A stretch of DNA of 64,000 nucleotides from DASUPK01 sp963695805 (GCA_963695805.1 CAVOHV010000002.1:248001-312000); one strand, 5' to 3'; counted from the stretch's first letter, positions 49,143-57,767 are shown. Translations and numbers: made by a program. The notes: generated by a model from the letters alone, not told the origin.

Positions 49143-49349
49143 ATGAAGACAGATATCCACCCCACTTACGTCCTCTCGCACGTCCACTGCTCGTGCGGGA
49201 ACGAGTTCTATACCCGCTCCACGGAGCCCGAGCTTCACGTGGAGATCTGCTCGCAGTGCCACCCCTTTTATACGGGCAAGCAGAAGCTGGTTGACACAGG
49301 CGGCCGCGTCGAGCGGTTTCGCCGCCGTGCCGCCAAGCGCGCCCGTTGA
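49143..49349 (+). CDS. rpmE: 50S ribosomal protein L31, zinc-binding type
   Basis: This 68-residue protein (MKTDIHPTYVLSHVHCSCGN, then EICSQCHPFYTGKQKLVDTGGRVERF) has the four cysteines (CSC and CSQC) of the zinc-containing L31 form, which is replaced by a zinc-free paralogue under zinc limitation in some actinobacteria. The ATG at 49143 gives the standard length. It opens the conserved rpmE-DUF1385-prfA-prmC-tsaC block. Confidence 0.96.
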   Translation: MKTDIHPTYVLSHVHCSCGNEFYTRSTEPELHVEICSQCHPFYTGKQKLVDTGGRVERFRRRAAKRAR

Positions 49350-49408
49350 GCTCGGAGCCCGACCCTAGGTCCAACGGGGCGCCTTCCGGCGTCGCCCAGT
49401 CCGAGCGC

Positions 49409-50347
49409 ATGCCCGATGGCCGGCCGGTCGCGGTCGGCGACGCGCCCATCGGGGGCCAGGCGGTCCTCGAGGGCGTGATGATGCGGGGGGTCTCCGTCTG
49501 GGCGGTGGCCTGCCGCACCCCCGAGGGCGAGATCCAGATCACGTCGGAGCCCATCGTCTCCTGGGCCAAGCGGAGCCGGATCCTCCGGCTTCCCGTGATC
49601 CGGGGCGTCGTCGCCCTGGCTGAGTCGCTGAAAATCGGTTTCCGGGCCCTGGCGATCTCGGCCAACGCACAGCTTGCCGACGAGGAGGAGCCGCAGGAGA
49701 TCGGCGGCTTCACCTGGGGCCTGACGATCTTCTTCTCGCTCCTGCTGGCCGTCGGCCTCTTCTTCGTCATCCCCGTGGGCGCCACCAGCCTGATCAAGGA
49801 CTGGCTCGGCTCCGCGCTCCTCTTCTGGCTTGTCGAAGGGGTGCTGCGGACGGCGATCTTCATCGGTTACCTGGCATTGATCAGCAAGCTCCCGGACCTG
49901 CGCCGCGTCTTCCAGTACCACGGCGCCGAGCACAAGACGATCTCGACCTTCGAGGCGGGCGACGAGCTCACGCCTGCCAACGCGCGCCAGTACTCCCGCC
50001 TGCATCCGCGCTGCGGGACGAGCTTCCTGTTGATCGTGATGGTGCTGGCGATCTTCGTCTTCGCGCCCATCGGTCTGCCGGCCTGGTACTGGCTGGTCCT
50101 CTCCCGGATCCTCGGAATCCCGCTGATCGCGGGGCTCTCCTACGAGGTGATCAAGTGGGCGGGGAAACACCGCAACAAGCGCTGGGTGCGCGCGCTGATG
50201 TGGCCCGGACTGATGCTGCAGAACCTGACCACCCGCGAGCCCGACGACGACCAGCTCGAGGTCGCGATCCAGTCTCTCAAGGCCGTTCTAGCCGTCGAGG
50301 ATCCGTACGAGGCGAAGCGCGACCAGACGATCGAGATCGTCGCGTAG
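49409..50347 (+). CDS. DUF1385 (YqhQ-like) membrane protein
   Basis: This 312-residue protein begins with the family block APIGGQAVLEGVMMRGVSVWAVACR and has LRLPVIRGVVALAESLKIGFRAL, two hydrophobic hairpins (TIFFSLLLAVGLFFVIPVGAT and VLRTAIFIGYLALISK), the conserved FQYHGAEHKTISTFEAGDELT and RLHPRCGTSFLLIVMVLAIFVF. Its function is not established. It lies between rpmE and prfA in many Gram-positive genomes, as here. The ATG at 49409 is preferred; a TTG overlapping the rpmE stop is an alternative. Confidence 0.9.
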   Translation: MPDGRPVAVGDAPIGGQAVLEGVMMRGVSVWAVACRTPEGEIQITSEPIVSWAKRSRILRLPVIRGVVALAESLKIGFRALAISANAQLADEEEPQEIGGFTWGLTIFFSLLLAVGLFFVIPVGATSLIKDWLGSALLFWLVEGVLRTAIFIGYLALISKLPDLRRVFQYHGAEHKTISTFEAGDELTPANARQYSRLHPRCGTSFLLIVMVLAIFVFAPIGLPAWYWLVLSRILGIPLIAGLSYEVIKWAGKHRNKRWVRALMWPGLMLQNLTTREPDDDQLEVAIQSLKAVLAVEDPYEAKRDQTIEIVA

Positions 50348-50407
50348 CGCGAAGGCTTGCCGGCCAGTGGTCGCATAGCGACACGAACTCGCCGGGCCTC
50401 CGTTCGA

Positions 50408-51298
50408 TCAGAGGAGCGAGCGAAGTTCGGCCAACATGAACGCGGGATTCTCGAAGACGTCGCGGTAGGTGTAACGCCGGAATTCATCACCGCGCACTCG
50501 GGCCTGGCGCTCTCGAAGGCGGTCCTGATCCCAGGCGTGACGGGTGCGGTGGTAACGGAAGCCGTCGAGCTCGACGGTCAGACGGCTGCCTGGCCATCGG
50601 CAGTCAACTCTCCGGCCGCCGGCCGAGCGGTTCGTCTGCGGCAGCGTTAGCCCCGCATCGCGGAGCCGCTCCACAAAGCGAGACTCGAGCCTGCTCAGAC
50701 TGGTCGGCTCATCACCGTGGATGATTCGCCGCAGGGTCCTGGCGCCTGGGGTGCTTGGGCGACGTGCAAGCACCTCTTCGACGTGATCAGGCGTAACCGA
50801 ATGGCGAACGTCCGCCTCGTGGCACGCCCGGCCGAGCAAATAGTCGGGCAATGAAGAAGCGATATCCACGAGCGTGCGCGGCACGCTCGTCAGCGGGATG
50901 GCCTGCCAGAACGCCAAATCTGCGCGTGCGATCGTGAGTGACCGGTGAGTGAGGACTCCCGGCACAACTCGCTTCGAGAGTGCCAGAACTTCAGGCGGGG
51001 GATGAGCGCCTTTGATCAAGCCCCAGACGTGCGCGGCTGCTTGGCCGCACAACACGGCACGGTCTCCGCACGCCTTCACCGCGGCCATGTAGTGGGCCTC
51101 GCGACTGGGCGCCCGGTGCCCGACGCGGTAAACCCCGCGATGAACGGCAATCAATGTGCCCCGTTCGACGCGGCGTCTGATCTGCTCGGAACTCAGTCCC
51201 GCCACTAAAAGCTCCTGGCGCGTGACCACGCCCTGAGCGCGGCTCGCGAGGGTCGCGATGGCTTGGTCCAGGGAAGGTTCGCCGGCCTGATGTCGCAT
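50408..51298 (-). CDS. AbiEi-type HTH plus DUF559 nuclease-like protein
   Basis: This 296-residue protein has an N-terminal winged helix (AIATLASRAQGVVTRQELLVAGLSSEQIRRRVERGTLIAVHRGVYRVG) of the AbiEi antitoxin kind. A middle region follows (PLTSVPRTLVDIASSLPDYLLGRACHEADVR). The C-terminal DUF559 domain, related to very-short-patch-repair-like nucleases, reads RLESRFVERLRDAGL, VDCRWPGSRLTVELDGFRYH and RGDEFRRYTYRDV. The ELDG and E...R residues could form a PD-(D/E)xK-like site. It is transcribed against the rpmE-prfA block and separates DUF1385 from prfA. Genes of this design are multicopy in related actinobacteria. No partner toxin gene is adjacent. Confidence 0.85.
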   Translation of the reverse strand: MRHQAGEPSLDQAIATLASRAQGVVTRQELLVAGLSSEQIRRRVERGTLIAVHRGVYRVGHRAPSREAHYMAAVKACGDRAVLCGQAAAHVWGLIKGAHPPPEVLALSKRVVPGVLTHRSLTIARADLAFWQAIPLTSVPRTLVDIASSLPDYLLGRACHEADVRHSVTPDHVEEVLARRPSTPGARTLRRIIHGDEPTSLSRLESRFVERLRDAGLTLPQTNRSAGGRRVDCRWPGSRLTVELDGFRYHRTRHAWDQDRLRERQARVRGDEFRRYTYRDVFENPAFMLAELRSLL

Positions 51299-51332
51299 GA
51301 CGACACCAAGTCGGCAACCCCTCCGGCTCGCC

Positions 51333-51352
51333 CCCCTTTCATTGCCGGTTTT
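51333..51352 (-). repeat. Dispersed intergenic repeat, copy 5 (inverted)
   Basis: The plus strand reads CCCCTTTCATTGCCGGTTTT, the reverse complement of copy 1 with one extra A. It lies between the AbiEi-type gene and prfA. Confidence 0.7.
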
Positions 51353-51385
51353 CGTTCTGAGACGGCCTCGCGTCACACTTAGGGT

Positions 51386-52459
51386 GTGATCGAGGACCTC
51401 GTTGACCAGATTCAGGGCCGCTTCGCCGAGCTCGAGCGGCAGATGTCCGACCCGGAGGTGATCGCCGACCGGGAGCGCTACGCCGAGGTCGGGCGCGAGT
51501 ACCGCGAGCTTCAATCCGCGCAGGAGCTGGCGCGGGAATGGCTGACGCTCAATGACGACCTCGAGGGCGCCCGCGAGCTCGTCGCCGAGAACGGAGACGA
51601 CCCGGAGATCAAGAAGGTGCTCGCCGACGCCCCCGGACGGCTCGAGGTGCTCTCCGAGCAGATCCGCCTGGCGATGGTCGAGCGCGACCCGAACGACGAC
51701 AAGAACGTGATCGTCGAGATCAGGGCCGGGACCGGCGGGGATGAGGCGGCTCTGTTCGCCGGCGACCTCTACAAGATGCTCACCCGCTACGCGGAGCGGC
51801 GCGGCTACTCGGTCGAGAATCTCTCGCAGTCCCCCGCCGAGGTCGGCGGCTTCAAGGAGGTCACCTTCGCGGTGAAGGGGGACGGGGCCTACTCGGTGTT
51901 CAAGTACGAGGGCGGTACCCACCGGGTCCAGCGGGTCCCGAAGACCGAATCCCAGGGCCGCATCCACACCTCTACGGCCACCGTCGCGGTCCTACCCGAG
52001 GCGGAGGAGGTGGACCTCCAGATCGATCCGAACGACCTGCAGATCGACGTCTATCGCTCGTCTGGCCCCGGAGGACAGTCGGTCAACACAACCGATTCGG
52101 CGGTCCGCATCACCCACAGGCCCACCGGAGTGGTCGTCTCGATGCAGGACGAGAAATCGCAGCTCCAGAATCGAGAGAAGGCTATGCGCGTCCTGCGCGC
52201 GCGGCTGCTCGAACGGGAGATCGCCGAGCAGCAGGCGAAGATCGCATTGGAGCGCCGCGCACAGGTGGGGACCGGCGAGCGCTCGGAGAAGATCCGCACC
52301 TATAACTTCCCTCAGGACCGCGTCACCGACCACCGCGTGAAGCTGACCGTGAGCGGGGTGGACCGGGTACTGAACGGGGACCTCGACGAGTTCACGGAGG
52401 CGCTCTCCTCCGAGGAGAAGCGCCGCCGGCTCGAAACCCAGACGGCGGAAACCGCCTGA
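51386..52459 (+). CDS. prfA: Peptide chain release factor 1
   Basis: This 357-residue release factor recognises UAA and UAG stops and triggers peptide release. The catalytic GGQ lies in SSGPGGQSVNTTDSAVRITH, preceded by the family stretch GGTHRVQRVPKTESQGRIHTSTATVAV. The start is the GTG at 51386. prmC, whose product methylates the glutamine of GGQ, follows ten bases later, a classic pairing. Confidence 0.97.
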   Translation: MIEDLVDQIQGRFAELERQMSDPEVIADRERYAEVGREYRELQSAQELAREWLTLNDDLEGARELVAENGDDPEIKKVLADAPGRLEVLSEQIRLAMVERDPNDDKNVIVEIRAGTGGDEAALFAGDLYKMLTRYAERRGYSVENLSQSPAEVGGFKEVTFAVKGDGAYSVFKYEGGTHRVQRVPKTESQGRIHTSTATVAVLPEAEEVDLQIDPNDLQIDVYRSSGPGGQSVNTTDSAVRITHRPTGVVVSMQDEKSQLQNREKAMRVLRARLLEREIAEQQAKIALERRAQVGTGERSEKIRTYNFPQDRVTDHRVKLTVSGVDRVLNGDLDEFTEALSSEEKRRRLETQTAETA

Positions 52460-52468
52460 GGCGGGCCG

Positions 52469-53317
52469 GTGCAGGGGAACACGGTCGGTGACGCGCTGGA
52501 GGCCGCGATCGACGCGCTCGCGGCCGCCGGCTGCGAGACGGCCCGCTTCGATGCCGAGCTGCTGCTGGCCCAGGCGACGGGCTGGGACCGAGCCAAGTTC
52601 ACAGTCGAACCCGACGCTCGCCTGCCGGTCGGCGCGTCACGTGAATTCGCCGAGATGGTGCGGCGCCGCGTCAGGCGCGAGCCGGTCGCCTACATCCTCG
52701 GTCGCAAGGGATTCCGCCGCGTTGAGCTCCTGGTCGACCGGAGAGTCCTGATCCCGAGGCCCGAGACCGAGCTCCTGGTCGAGCTGGCGCTCGAGGCCGC
52801 GCCCACGAAGGTCCTTGACGTCGGCACTGGGAGCGGCGCAATCGCGCTGGCTGTCGCCGACGAGCTCGAGGATGCGCGGGTGACCGCCATCGACACCTCC
52901 TTCGACGCGGTTCGGGTCGCCAAGGCGAACACCGAACGCCTCGGCCTCATGGATCGCGTCGACGTCGTCCTGCGCGGCGCCAGTTCGCTGACCGGTGCGG
53001 TGCCCGACGACAGAGCGTTCGATCTCCTGCTCGCCAACCTCCCCTACGTGAGCGAGGACGAGTGGCAGGACCTGGCGCCAGAGATCCGGGAGTACGAGCC
53101 GCGCGAGGCGCTCGTCGCCGGCCAGACCGGGCTGGAGGCGATTGAGGCGCTGGCCGAAGAGCTCCTGGGTCTGGCGCCGCGACCTCGTGTCGTCGCGCTC
53201 GAGATCGGCGCCGGCCAGGCTGAGGTCGTCTCGAAGCTGGTCAGGGCGGCGGGTTACACGGACGTCGAGGTCCGCTCCGACCTCGCGGGCCACGACCGCG
53301 TCGTCATCGGGCGATGA
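52469..53317 (+). CDS. prmC: Release factor glutamine methyltransferase
   Basis: This 282-residue SAM enzyme methylates the GGQ glutamine of release factors. It has an N-terminal helical domain that grips the factor, motif I VLDVGTGSGAIALAVADEL and the catalytic motif at LLLANLPYVSEDE. That motif is usually NPPY; here it is NLPY, a conservative variant. EPREALVAGQTGLEAIEAL is typical of the family. The start is the GTG at 52469. It overlaps tsaC (ATGA). Confidence 0.95.
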   Translation: MQGNTVGDALEAAIDALAAAGCETARFDAELLLAQATGWDRAKFTVEPDARLPVGASREFAEMVRRRVRREPVAYILGRKGFRRVELLVDRRVLIPRPETELLVELALEAAPTKVLDVGTGSGAIALAVADELEDARVTAIDTSFDAVRVAKANTERLGLMDRVDVVLRGASSLTGAVPDDRAFDLLLANLPYVSEDEWQDLAPEIREYEPREALVAGQTGLEAIEALAEELLGLAPRPRVVALEIGAGQAEVVSKLVRAAGYTDVEVRSDLAGHDRVVIGR

Positions 53318-53958
53318 CCGAGATCGTCTCCGTCGAGGCCGACGGCCCGGATACGGCTCGCTCAGCCCTCGAGCGCACCCTGGGGAAGGGAGGGGTCGCG
53401 ATCTTCCCGGCCGACACCCTCTACGGCCTCGCCTGCGATCCGCTCGACCCCCGGGCCGTGGAGCGGATCCACTCGATCAAGGGGCGTGACGACGACAAGC
53501 CCTCGGCCGTCATGTACTTCTCGCCATTGGCCATGAGAGAGGTCGTCTCCGGACTCGGCGAGCGCTCCCGCCAAGCGGTCGCGCAGCTGCTGCCGGGCCC
53601 GGTGACCCTGGTGATTGCCAACCCGGAGCGCCGTTATCCGCTCGCCTCCCGCGACGATCCCGAGCGTCTCGGCGTGCGACTGATCGAGGGGCCCCTGGCC
53701 GGCACGATGACCCCGATCTTCCAGACCAGCGCGAACCGCATCGGTGGCCCGGCCCCGCGGGGCTTCGAGGAGATTGACGACGAGGTGCTCGCAGCCGCGG
53801 ACATGGCGATCGACGGCGGGGAGGGGTTGATCGGTGCCCCCTCGACCGTCATCGACCTGAGCGAGCTCGACTCGGCGGGCCGCTGGGAGGTCCTGCGCGA
53901 AGGCGCCCTCCCGCGCGGCGTGATCGATCGGGTCCTGGGCGGGACGGCGAGCGGCTAG
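53314..53958 (+). CDS. tsaC: L-threonylcarbamoyladenylate synthase
   Basis: This 214-residue YrdC/Sua5-type enzyme makes threonylcarbamoyl-AMP from threonine, bicarbonate and ATP for the t6A37 modification of tRNAs. The signature GGVAIFPADTLYGLACDPLD is at the N-terminus, with the SIKGRDDDKPSAVMYF and LLPGPVTLVIAN blocks after it. It lacks the extra Sua5 domain. It is coupled to prmC by a four-base overlap. The adjacent glyA of the conserved block comes 2.5 kb later, after an inserted minus-strand module. Confidence 0.95.
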   Translation: MTEIVSVEADGPDTARSALERTLGKGGVAIFPADTLYGLACDPLDPRAVERIHSIKGRDDDKPSAVMYFSPLAMREVVSGLGERSRQAVAQLLPGPVTLVIANPERRYPLASRDDPERLGVRLIEGPLAGTMTPIFQTSANRIGGPAPRGFEEIDDEVLAAADMAIDGGEGLIGAPSTVIDLSELDSAGRWEVLREGALPRGVIDRVLGGTASG

Positions 53959-54365
53959 GAGGCCGCCGCCCGGGCCTCGCGCTCAGCCTCGGCGTGGGTC
54001 GTGTAGGCCCAGCCGCGCTGGAAACCGTCGCCGCGCGGCTCCACGACCCAGCCGACCTCGCTACTCACCTCCGCGTCGCTGCCTCGTCCGGTAGTAGTCA
54101 TCTGCCCGAGGACGAGCAGTCGATCGCCGATCTCCCGGATCTGACCCAGCTCGACGTGGATCTCCGAGAACATCTCGTCGACGTCCTCGAACCAGGCGCG
54201 GATCCCGTTGTGGCCGTGGTATCCGGGGTCTCCCTCGACCCGAGCGGTCAGGAACGGGTGCCATTCGCAGTCCGGGTTCCAGACCGCGGCGAAGGCGTCG
54301 GCTTCGCGCGCGTTGTACGAGTCGCGCAGCCGTTCGAGCGGCGGCTGGTAGTCGGCCATCGTCAT
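53955..54365 (-). CDS. NTF2/SnoaL-like protein
   Basis: This 136-residue protein reads LERLRDSYNAREADAFAAVWNPDCEWHPFLTARVEGD and GHNGIRAWFEDVDEMFSEIHVELGQI, the layout of SnoaL-like proteins. Its start overlaps the stop of the gene at 54769 (ATGA), and its end overlaps the tsaC stop by four bases. With its neighbour it forms the end of a minus-strand module with a TetR regulator and an R2lox-type oxidase. The ATG at 54359 is an alternative start. Confidence 0.83.
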   Translation of the reverse strand: MTMADYQPPLERLRDSYNAREADAFAAVWNPDCEWHPFLTARVEGDPGYHGHNGIRAWFEDVDEMFSEIHVELGQIREIGDRLLVLGQMTTTGRGSDAEVSSEVGWVVEPRGDGFQRGWAYTTHAEAEREARAAAS

Positions 54366-54769
54366 GTCGACGATCCCTGCTCGAGCGCCGAGAGTGCCTG
54401 ATCGAGCGTGGGGTAGAGGGAAAGCCGAATCGCCTGCCCGTCCTGCAGCTCCCAGACCATCACCGCGTCCTGGCCGAAGTCGAGTCCCGTGGTCTTGCCA
54501 CGCGCGCGGAGCGTGAACTCGACCACGACTCGATCTCCGACCTCGCTGAAGCCCCGGGCGTCCCAGCGGATCCCGTCCATGACCTCATCGAAGGACGAGA
54601 ACCAGCGACCGATGCCATCGTGCCCGCGGTAGGTGTCCGGCTCGGAGGCGAGTTCGGGCGGAGTGGTCGCCTCGAAGTCGGGATGGATGAAGGGCAGGAT
54701 TCCCTCGATCCCGCTCTCATTGAATGCCTCGAAGCCCAGCTCGACGATCTCGAGGTTGCTGCTCGCCAC
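54362..54769 (-). CDS. NTF2/SnoaL-like protein
   Basis: This 135-residue protein (NLEIVELGFEAFNESGIEGILPFIHPDFEATTPPEL, then GHDGIGRWFSSFDEVMDGIRWD) is clearly related to the following gene product, suggesting a local duplication. The GTG at 54769 is chosen because it begins the conserved first helix; it lies 17 bases from the TetR stop. The pair probably works on the same small molecule. Confidence 0.8.
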   Translation of the reverse strand: MASSNLEIVELGFEAFNESGIEGILPFIHPDFEATTPPELASEPDTYRGHDGIGRWFSSFDEVMDGIRWDARGFSEVGDRVVVEFTLRARGKTTGLDFGQDAVMVWELQDGQAIRLSLYPTLDQALSALEQGSST

Positions 54770-54786
54770 CGTCCCAGCGTAGGACT

Positions 54787-55434
54787 TCAGCTTGCGGCTG
54801 TGACCGTGCTTCGAATGAAGAGCTCGCGGGCCCGCTTCCGCTCCGGCGTGACCCCGCGCTCGATCCGCTCGAGCGTCATGCCCTGCATGCCCGCGATCAC
54901 CATCACGGTGAGGACGCGGGCCCTGGCCGGCGTCAGCCCGTCGATCGCTTCGGTGAGCAGGCGCACGAGCACCTCGCGCCACTGCTCGTTGACCTCGGCG
55001 ATCGTCCGCCGGACCTCCGGCTCGACCACGGACACCGCAGCGAGGTCGAAGTAGAGGCGAGCGACCCGCTCGTCCTCGTCCAGCACCCGCTCGATCCCGG
55101 CGTCCACGGCGCGGATCACGGCCTCGACCGTGGCCGCACCGTCGACTGCTTCGAGTACCGCCTCGGTGATCATCTCGGCGATCGAGCGGCCCGCCGCCCC
55201 CACCAGGCCCTGCTTCGAGCCGTAGTGATATGCCACCAGCGGCTTCGACTCGCCGGCGCGCGCGGCGACCTTGGCGATGGTCAGGCCGGCGTAGCCGTCC
55301 GACTTCAGGACCTCGATCGCCGCCTCGAGGATGCGCTCGCGCGCGCCGGTGGAGGGCCGGCCCCTGCGGGCTGGGGTCGCGCCTGTAGATTCGGCGGCGG
55401 TGTTTGCCGGCGCCGTTGATGACGGTGGTGTCAC
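54787..55434 (-). CDS. TetR-family transcriptional regulator
   Basis: This 215-residue regulator has an N-terminal HTH (TGARERILEAAIEVLKSDGYAGLTIAKVAARAGESKPLVAYHYGSKQGLV) after a 25-residue proline/alanine-rich leader, then an all-helical ligand domain. The GTG at 55434 overlaps the stop of the R2lox-type gene (GTGA), so the two are coupled. It probably represses this operon from the AT-rich region upstream of 56393 in response to the oxidase's substrate or product. Confidence 0.93.
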   Translation of the reverse strand: MTPPSSTAPANTAAESTGATPARRGRPSTGARERILEAAIEVLKSDGYAGLTIAKVAARAGESKPLVAYHYGSKQGLVGAAGRSIAEMITEAVLEAVDGAATVEAVIRAVDAGIERVLDEDERVARLYFDLAAVSVVEPEVRRTIAEVNEQWREVLVRLLTEAIDGLTPARARVLTVMVIAGMQGMTLERIERGVTPERKRARELFIRSTVTAAS

Positions 55435-56393
55435 GCGGTGGCGAGCATCGCCGGATCGAGGCCCATCGCCGCGAGCTTCTTGGAGAGGGACTTTGCGGCG
55501 TATTCGAAGATCTCGCTCGAGTGGTAGAAGGGCGTCTGGAAGTTGTACGGGTCTTCGACCCACGGTGGGACGAAGACGAGGGTGGCGACCGGCAGGCATT
55601 CCTTCAGCGTGTCCTCGATGATCTTCGCGTTCGCTTGGTCGTCCTTGATCGCGTCGGCCAGGAACTTCACCCCGAAGCCGACGTGGCGGGACTCGTCCCG
55701 GTTCACCGCCGTGAACCCAGCGGTGAAGCCTGGGAACCAATTCCGCTCCCGCATCGACTTGATCATGAAGCGGGCTGCGGAAAGGGCGAGCATCCCCTCG
55801 ATCACGATCATGTAGACGGTGACGCCTCGGACGAGCTTGGGGAAGTCGCTCGGGTCCTTACGCAGATCCTCGGCGCACTCGTGGAGGATCCCGTTGAAGA
55901 GCGTCTCCCAGTCATCGTTCACGACGTAACGCTGCTTGTCGATCATCTCGCCGAGGCTGCCGGCCTCGATGCCGAAAACCTCGCGGTAGAAGCCGTTCCA
56001 GAAGACGGTGTGCTTCGCCTCGTCGGAGATCTGTGTGGTGAGGAAGACCTTCGCCTCGTGGGTCGGCGCCGCCAGCGCGAACGGGAGCAGCTCGAGCGTC
56101 ACCCGCTCCTCGCCGAGGAAGAACTCCGAGAACCCGAACTCGAGGAACCTGCGCTCATCGACGGTGAACATGTCCGGGTCGGCCCACTGCTTGGCGTCCT
56201 CGGTGAAGTCGAAGTCCTCGGTCGACCAATGCTGGCGCTGCCAACGCATGAACAGCTTCTCGTAGGAGGGGGCGGCCTCGACGATGCGGTCGAGTCCCGC
56301 CATCACCTTGTCGATGTCGCCGTCCAGCAGGACTGACAGCGCCTCGTCGTCGGTGTGGAGCTCTCCGTTCGTAGTTGCGGTGGCGTCTGTCAT
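55431..56393 (-). CDS. R2-like ligand-binding oxidase (R2lox type)
   Basis: This 320-residue ferritin-like protein of the ribonucleotide-reductase R2 superfamily has six metal ligands in the R2lox arrangement: Glu95 (GEERVTLEL), Glu125 and His128 (SDEAKHTVF), Glu199 (VIEGMLAL), Glu234 and His237 (RDESRHVGFG). R2lox proteins assemble a Mn/Fe site and form a valine-tyrosine ether cross-link; the equivalents Val98 and Tyr194 are present here at the matching spacings. It therefore looks like an oxidase of a lipid-like ligand, not a nucleotide reductase; no R1 gene is near. GGAGGAGCG stands before the ATG at 56393. It is followed by a coupled tetR gene. Confidence 0.88.
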   Translation of the reverse strand: MTDATATTNGELHTDDEALSVLLDGDIDKVMAGLDRIVEAAPSYEKLFMRWQRQHWSTEDFDFTEDAKQWADPDMFTVDERRFLEFGFSEFFLGEERVTLELLPFALAAPTHEAKVFLTTQISDEAKHTVFWNGFYREVFGIEAGSLGEMIDKQRYVVNDDWETLFNGILHECAEDLRKDPSDFPKLVRGVTVYMIVIEGMLALSAARFMIKSMRERNWFPGFTAGFTAVNRDESRHVGFGVKFLADAIKDDQANAKIIEDTLKECLPVATLVFVPPWVEDPYNFQTPFYHSSEIFEYAAKSLSKKLAAMGLDPAMLATA

Positions 56394-56426
56394 CGCTCCT
56401 CCTCGCTCGGGTCCATGGATCGGCGC

Positions 56427-56452
56427 ATTATTTACCACCCGTTCAATAAATG
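56427..56452. promoter_or_regulatory. AT-rich candidate operator between R2lox-type gene and glyA
   Basis: ATTATTTACCACCC followed by GTTCAATAAATG is a strikingly AT-rich island in a GC-rich context, with TTATT/AATAA arms. It lies between the divergent genes and is a candidate TetR site and promoter. The symmetry is imperfect. Confidence 0.4.
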
Positions 56453-56486
56453 TCAAGTCCACGGCCATCGCTATCGTGGCCAGGCC

Positions 56487-57767
56487 ATGAGCGACCTGCC
56501 CGACGACTTCCAGACCGCCCACCTCGCCGACGTCGACCCTGACATTCAGCGAGTGCTCGACGGCGAGCTCGGCCGCCAGCAGGGGACGCTCGAGATGATC
56601 GCCTCCGAGAACTTCGTGCCCCAGGCGGTCCTCGATGCCGCGGGCTCCGTGCTCACCAACAAGTACGCCGAGGGCTACCCCGGCAAGCGCTACTACGGCG
56701 GCTGCGAGTGGGTCGACATCGCCGAGCAATTGGCGATCGATCGGGCGAAGGAGATCTTCGGGGCCGAGCACGCCAACGTCCAGCCCCACGCCGGCGCCCA
56801 GGCAAACAACGCCGCCTACATGGCGATGCTCGATCCAGGCGACACGATCATGGGGATGGCCCTGGACCACGGCGGCCACCTCACGCACGGGATGAAGCTG
56901 AACGTCTCGGGCAAGCTCTACGACGTCGTCGCCTACCACGTGCGCCGCGAGGACAAGCTCGTCGACATGGACGAGGTCGCGCAGCTGGCGAAGGAGCACG
57001 AGCCGAAGGTGATCGTCGCGGGCTGGTCCGCCTACCCGCGCCAGCTCGACTTCCCCGCTTTCCGCGAGATCGCGGATTCGGTGGGAGCAAAGCTGATGGT
57101 CGACATGGCTCACTTCGCCGGACTGGTCGCGGCCGGTGAGCACCCGAGCCCCGTCCCGCATGCCGACGTGGTGACCACCACCATCCACAAGACGCTCTGC
57201 GGACCGCGCAGCGGGATGATCCTCTGCAAGGAGGAGCTGGCCGCCGACATCAACCGCTCCGTCTTCCCGGGCCAGCAGGGCGGTCCGCTGATGCACATCA
57301 TCGCCGCCAAGGCGGTGGCCCTGAAGATCGCCCAGAGCGAGCCGTTCAGGGAGCGCCAGCGGCAGACGATCGCCAATGCCCAGGCCTTCGCCGATGGGCT
57401 GATCGCTGGCGGCATCGACGTGCTCACCGGCGGCACCGACGTGCATCTCGTCCTGGTCGACCTGACCAACACCGGGCTCGACGGCAAGACCGCGGAAGAC
57501 CGCCTCGAGGAGGTGGGGATCACGGTGAACCGCAACGCGATCCCGTTCGACGAGCGCCCGCCGATGAACCCCTCCGGCCTGCGGATCGGGACGCCGGCTC
57601 TGACTACCCGCGGGCTGGTCGAGGACGACCTGCGCGAGATCGCCACGGTGATCGCCGTGGCACTCGGCGACGACTTCGACTCCCAGAGGGACTCGCTCCT
57701 CGAGCGCTCTCGCGCGTTGATGGAGAAGTACCCCCTCTACCCGCAGCTCTCAGCCGCGACCGTCTAG
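56487..57767 (+). CDS. glyA: Serine hydroxymethyltransferase
   Basis: This 426-residue PLP enzyme interconverts serine and glycine with tetrahydrofolate, feeding one-carbon metabolism. It has LEMIASENFVPQAVLDAAGSVLTNKYAEGYPGKRYYGG, VDMAHFAGLVAAGEHPSP and the PLP-lysine block VVTTTIHKTLCGPRSG. The length is normal. The ATG at 56487 is the first in frame that gives the standard N-terminus. It usually ends the rpmE-prfA-prmC-tsaC block, here after an inserted module. Confidence 0.97.
   Translation: MSDLPDDFQTAHLADVDPDIQRVLDGELGRQQGTLEMIASENFVPQAVLDAAGSVLTNKYAEGYPGKRYYGGCEWVDIAEQLAIDRAKEIFGAEHANVQPHAGAQANNAAYMAMLDPGDTIMGMALDHGGHLTHGMKLNVSGKLYDVVAYHVRREDKLVDMDEVAQLAKEHEPKVIVAGWSAYPRQLDFPAFREIADSVGAKLMVDMAHFAGLVAAGEHPSPVPHADVVTTTIHKTLCGPRSGMILCKEELAADINRSVFPGQQGGPLMHIIAAKAVALKIAQSEPFRERQRQTIANAQAFADGLIAGGIDVLTGGTDVHLVLVDLTNTGLDGKTAEDRLEEVGITVNRNAIPFDERPPMNPSGLRIGTPALTTRGLVEDDLREIATVIAVALGDDFDSQRDSLLERSRALMEKYPLYPQLSAATV

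Noticed and set aside
55431..56393. Ribonucleotide reductase beta subunit
   Set aside because: The first ligand is glutamate, the cross-link valine and tyrosine of R2lox are present, and no R1 gene is near.
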